From NCBI GenBank assembly GCA_034440115.1, contig JAWXBM010000100.1, forward strand, positions 1 to 8,842: DNA of 8,842 bases. Direction: 5' to 3'. The position numbers were made by a program, and so were the translations under genes. The notes beneath the pieces are model-generated. The model worked only from the letters and a program-made list of their open reading frames with translations. It was not told where the DNA came from and did no database searches. Positions within the stretch are counted from its first letter, which is position 1. Each line of letters begins with the position of its first letter. Shown in pieces: positions 7,431-8,842 of this stretch. Origin of the DNA: JAWXBM01 sp034440115 (lineage in GTDB: Bacteria; Pseudomonadota; Gammaproteobacteria; Xanthomonadales; SZUA-36).

Positions 7431-8498
7431 ATGCCAGAACCGATTATCGCGGCGCGTAAACCCAAGTTGGTAACGCTGGAAGCGGACAAAAATTATTATT
7501 GGTGCCAATGCGGCAAAAGTGCCCGTCAGCCGTTTTGCGATGGTTCGCATCGTGGCACGGAATTTGAGCCCGTTTTAATCAGCGTAAAAAAGGGCGGTGA
7601 ATACCTGTTATGCGCTTGCAAGCACACGCGAAACGCACCCTGGTGTGACGGCAGTCACAATAACCTGGAAGATTCTTACGAAGAAGCCAGCACAGAAGAA
7701 ATTGCGGCCAGTGCGCATTTAACCATAACGCCCCGTGATGGCATCAGCAGCGGCAAGGCTCTGCTCGATGGCGGATGCTTTGTACAAACTCTGAATCATG
7801 CCGGCTTGCAACAACAGGGCAATATCGCCTTTAGCAGCATGATTAATGCTCAAGATGGTGCAAATTGTCTGTCGCTTTATTATCTGGAAGCGGGTGCTGG
7901 CAAGCCTGCGGTGTTGGCCTTTCCCGGCAGCAGCGTTGCTGTTTTTGTGTTGGCTGGCGAAGGCCTTGTCACCATCTCCGGCAAAGCCTTTGAGGTTCAG
8001 CCAGAGCAGGGTCTGTATATTGGCCCGAAGGAAGCCTTTTCAGTGCAGCCCACTGCGGGCACCGCTACTATCAAGCTAACCATTACGCTCTGTCCGCAAA
8101 GTGCAGAGCCGCAATGGCTGGATAAGATGCCAGATAATTTTGATGCTGCCGTTTCGCAGCGTATTTACGCGGTGGATCCAGCCAAGCGTGAAGTCATGGC
8201 TGATCGTTTTTACCAGGTGCTGATTGACGATCGAATCGGCGCGGCGGACATGACCCAGTTTGTCGGTGAAGTGCCACGCTCACGGGCTGCTGGCCATCAT
8301 CATCTGTACGAGGAAACCATCACCATTCTGTCCGGCTCAGGTTATCTGTGGACGGAAGGAGCCCGGGCTGAAGTTCAACCCGGTGACATCATCTTCCTGC
8401 CGCGAAGGCAGTTGCATTCACTGGAGTGCAGCAGCGACGAGGGTATGCGTCTGGTGGGCGTCTTTTTCCCGGCGGGTAGCCCGGCCATAAACTATTAG
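7431..8498 (+). CDS. Double CDGSH iron-sulfur protein fused to a double cupin
   Basis: This is a 355-aa protein with no signal peptide or membrane segment, so probably cytoplasmic. GGAG at 7420-7423 lies 7 nt before the ATG. The gene starts 50 bp after the BNR stop, so co-transcription is plausible. Residues 25-40 (C25-x-C27, then C36-D-G-S-H40) and 61-76 (C61-x-C63, then C72-D-G-S-H76) are two complete CDGSH motifs; each 3Cys-1His set normally binds a redox-active [2Fe-2S] cluster, as in mitoNEET and CISD3. Two cupin-like barrels follow. The first (about 105-215) has the fold-like GEG turn but lacks the His ligands. The second (about 225-355) has the metal site H289, H291, E295 and, in motif 2 (PGDIIFLP), H329. 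The second barrel could therefore hold Fe, Mn, Ni or Zn, and the protein could be an oxygenase, an isomerase or a redox/metal sensor. The substrate is unknown. The domain calls are secure; the combined function is not. Confidence 0.92.
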   Translation: MPEPIIAARKPKLVTLEADKNYYWCQCGKSARQPFCDGSHRGTEFEPVLISVKKGGEYLLCACKHTRNAPWCDGSHNNLEDSYEEASTEEIAASAHLTITPRDGISSGKALLDGGCFVQTLNHAGLQQQGNIAFSSMINAQDGANCLSLYYLEAGAGKPAVLAFPGSSVAVFVLAGEGLVTISGKAFEVQPEQGLYIGPKEAFSVQPTAGTATIKLTITLCPQSAEPQWLDKMPDNFDAAVSQRIYAVDPAKREVMADRFYQVLIDDRIGAADMTQFVGEVPRSRAAGHHHLYEETITILSGSGYLWTEGARAEVQPGDIIFLPRRQLHSLECSSDEGMRLVGVFFPAGSPAINY

Positions 8499-8532
8499 GG
8501 CCTGTTTTAACAGGCCCTGAAAGTGAATTTTT
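8497..8532 (+). terminator. Hairpin at the end of the CDGSH-cupin gene, likely terminator
   Basis: AGGGCCTG (8497-8504) pairs perfectly with CAGGCCCT (8511-8518) around the loop TTTTAA. The stem begins inside the TAG stop codon (8496-8498). A run of five T (8528-8532) follows, but 9 nt after the stem, so the U-tract is displaced and termination may be imperfect. The position, at the end of the rightward gene run and just before a convergent gene, supports a terminator role. On the minus strand no T-run follows the stem. Confidence 0.6.
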
Positions 8533-8535
8533 GTA

Positions 8536-8549
8536 CCAGCAATTGCTGG
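8536..8549. other. 14-bp palindrome between convergent genes
   Basis: CCAGCAATTGCTGG is a perfect palindrome, able to form a 5-bp stem with an AATT loop on either strand. It lies immediately after the stop codon of the leftward amidohydrolase gene. It has no adjacent T-run on the minus strand, so it would be at best a weak terminator for that gene. A role in mRNA 3'-end protection, or chance, is equally possible. Confidence 0.3.
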
Positions 8550-8550
8550 C

Positions 8551-8842
8551 TTAGAGCTCGTTGCGGTAAACCTTTCCGCCTTTCATAACCAACTGAATGT
8601 TGCGTAAGGCTTTGATGTCATCAATCGGATTCGACGCAACAGCCACGATGTCGGCATATTTGCCCACTTCAATCGAACCGCTGTCTGTATCTGCACCCAA
8701 CATACGGGCGGGTTGAATAGTCGCAGCCTGCAAAGCCTGTAAGTTGCTCATGCCGGCTTCAACATAATATTGTGCTTCGCGAGCGGTTGCGGTTGTGCCA
8801 TCGTTCGGTTCGCTGGGCAACTGGTCGGTTCCCAGCGCAATA
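8551..8842 (-). CDS. Amidohydrolase-superfamily protein, C-terminal part (5' end outside window)
   Basis: The frame is open from the right edge to the TAA at 8551-8553, giving about 96 residues of the C-terminus. It begins IALGTDQLPS, where the Asp of GTD matches the conserved metal-site/catalytic Asp at the end of strand 8 in amidohydrolases. It continues with EAGMSNLQALQAAT, PARMLG, and the closing beta-sandwich signature GSIEVGKYADIVAV and KGGKVYRN. This pattern is typical of the imidazolonepropionase-like / Xaa-Pro dipeptidase-like members, which hydrolyse cyclic amides or peptide bonds with one or two bound metals. The TTG at 8818-8820 is internal, not a start. The N-terminal HxH metal motif and any signal peptide lie outside the window, so substrate and location cannot be judged. 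The gene converges on the CDGSH-cupin gene with 52 bp between the stops. Confidence 0.92.
   Translation of the reverse strand, partial: IALGTDQLPSEPNDGTTATAREAQYYVEAGMSNLQALQAATIQPARMLGADTDSGSIEVGKYADIVAVASNPIDDIKALRNIQLVMKGGKVYRNEL

Noticed and set aside
1..8842. CRISPR arrays, insertion sequences, tRNA or rRNA genes, phage or defence genes
   Set aside because: No regularly spaced repeats, transposase-like protein, terminal inverted repeats, RNA gene or known defence domain was seen on either strand.

Overview
The window looks like chromosomal DNA of a Gram-negative, probably gammaproteobacterial heterotroph of moderate GC content. The evidence is a TonB-dependent outer-membrane receptor, signal-peptide-bearing exported proteins, tight Shine-Dalgarno spacing and general protein similarity; the genus cannot be fixed from the sequence. 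No rRNA, tRNA, CRISPR array, insertion sequence, phage gene or integration scar was seen.

Layout. Bases 1-846 (+) hold the 3' end of a gene for a large secreted BNR/VPS10-type propeller protein whose N-terminal part lies off the left edge. Bases 847-992 are a short gap that holds an 11-bp direct repeat and a possible 48-codon ORF. Bases 993-4001 (+) encode a complete TonB-dependent receptor of 1002 aa. Bases 4002-4197 are a 196-bp gap with a perfect 14-bp stem-loop. Bases 4198-7380 (+) encode a complete 1060-aa exported BNR/VPS10-type protein, a paralogue of the first gene. Bases 7431-8498 (+) encode a 355-aa fusion of two CDGSH iron-sulfur motifs to a double cupin. A hairpin at 8497-8518 overlaps that gene's stop codon. 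Bases 8551-8842 (-) are the 3' end of a convergent amidohydrolase-superfamily gene that runs off the right edge.

How the genes may work together (inference). The receptor would import a nutrient across the outer membrane using TonB energy. The two propeller proteins beside it are exported and probably act in the periplasm or at the cell surface, binding or processing the same substrate. The amidohydrolase, of the imidazolonepropionase / Xaa-Pro dipeptidase-like type, could hydrolyse a peptide or amide product. The CDGSH-cupin protein looks cytoplasmic and may be a redox-linked metal enzyme or sensor. No substrate can be read from the sequence.

The most notable points are the paired BNR paralogues around a receptor, the CDGSH-CDGSH-cupin-cupin architecture, and the small ORF that sits 3 nt after one stop codon and overlaps the receptor start as ATGA. 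No defence system, toxin system or clearly new system could be demonstrated.
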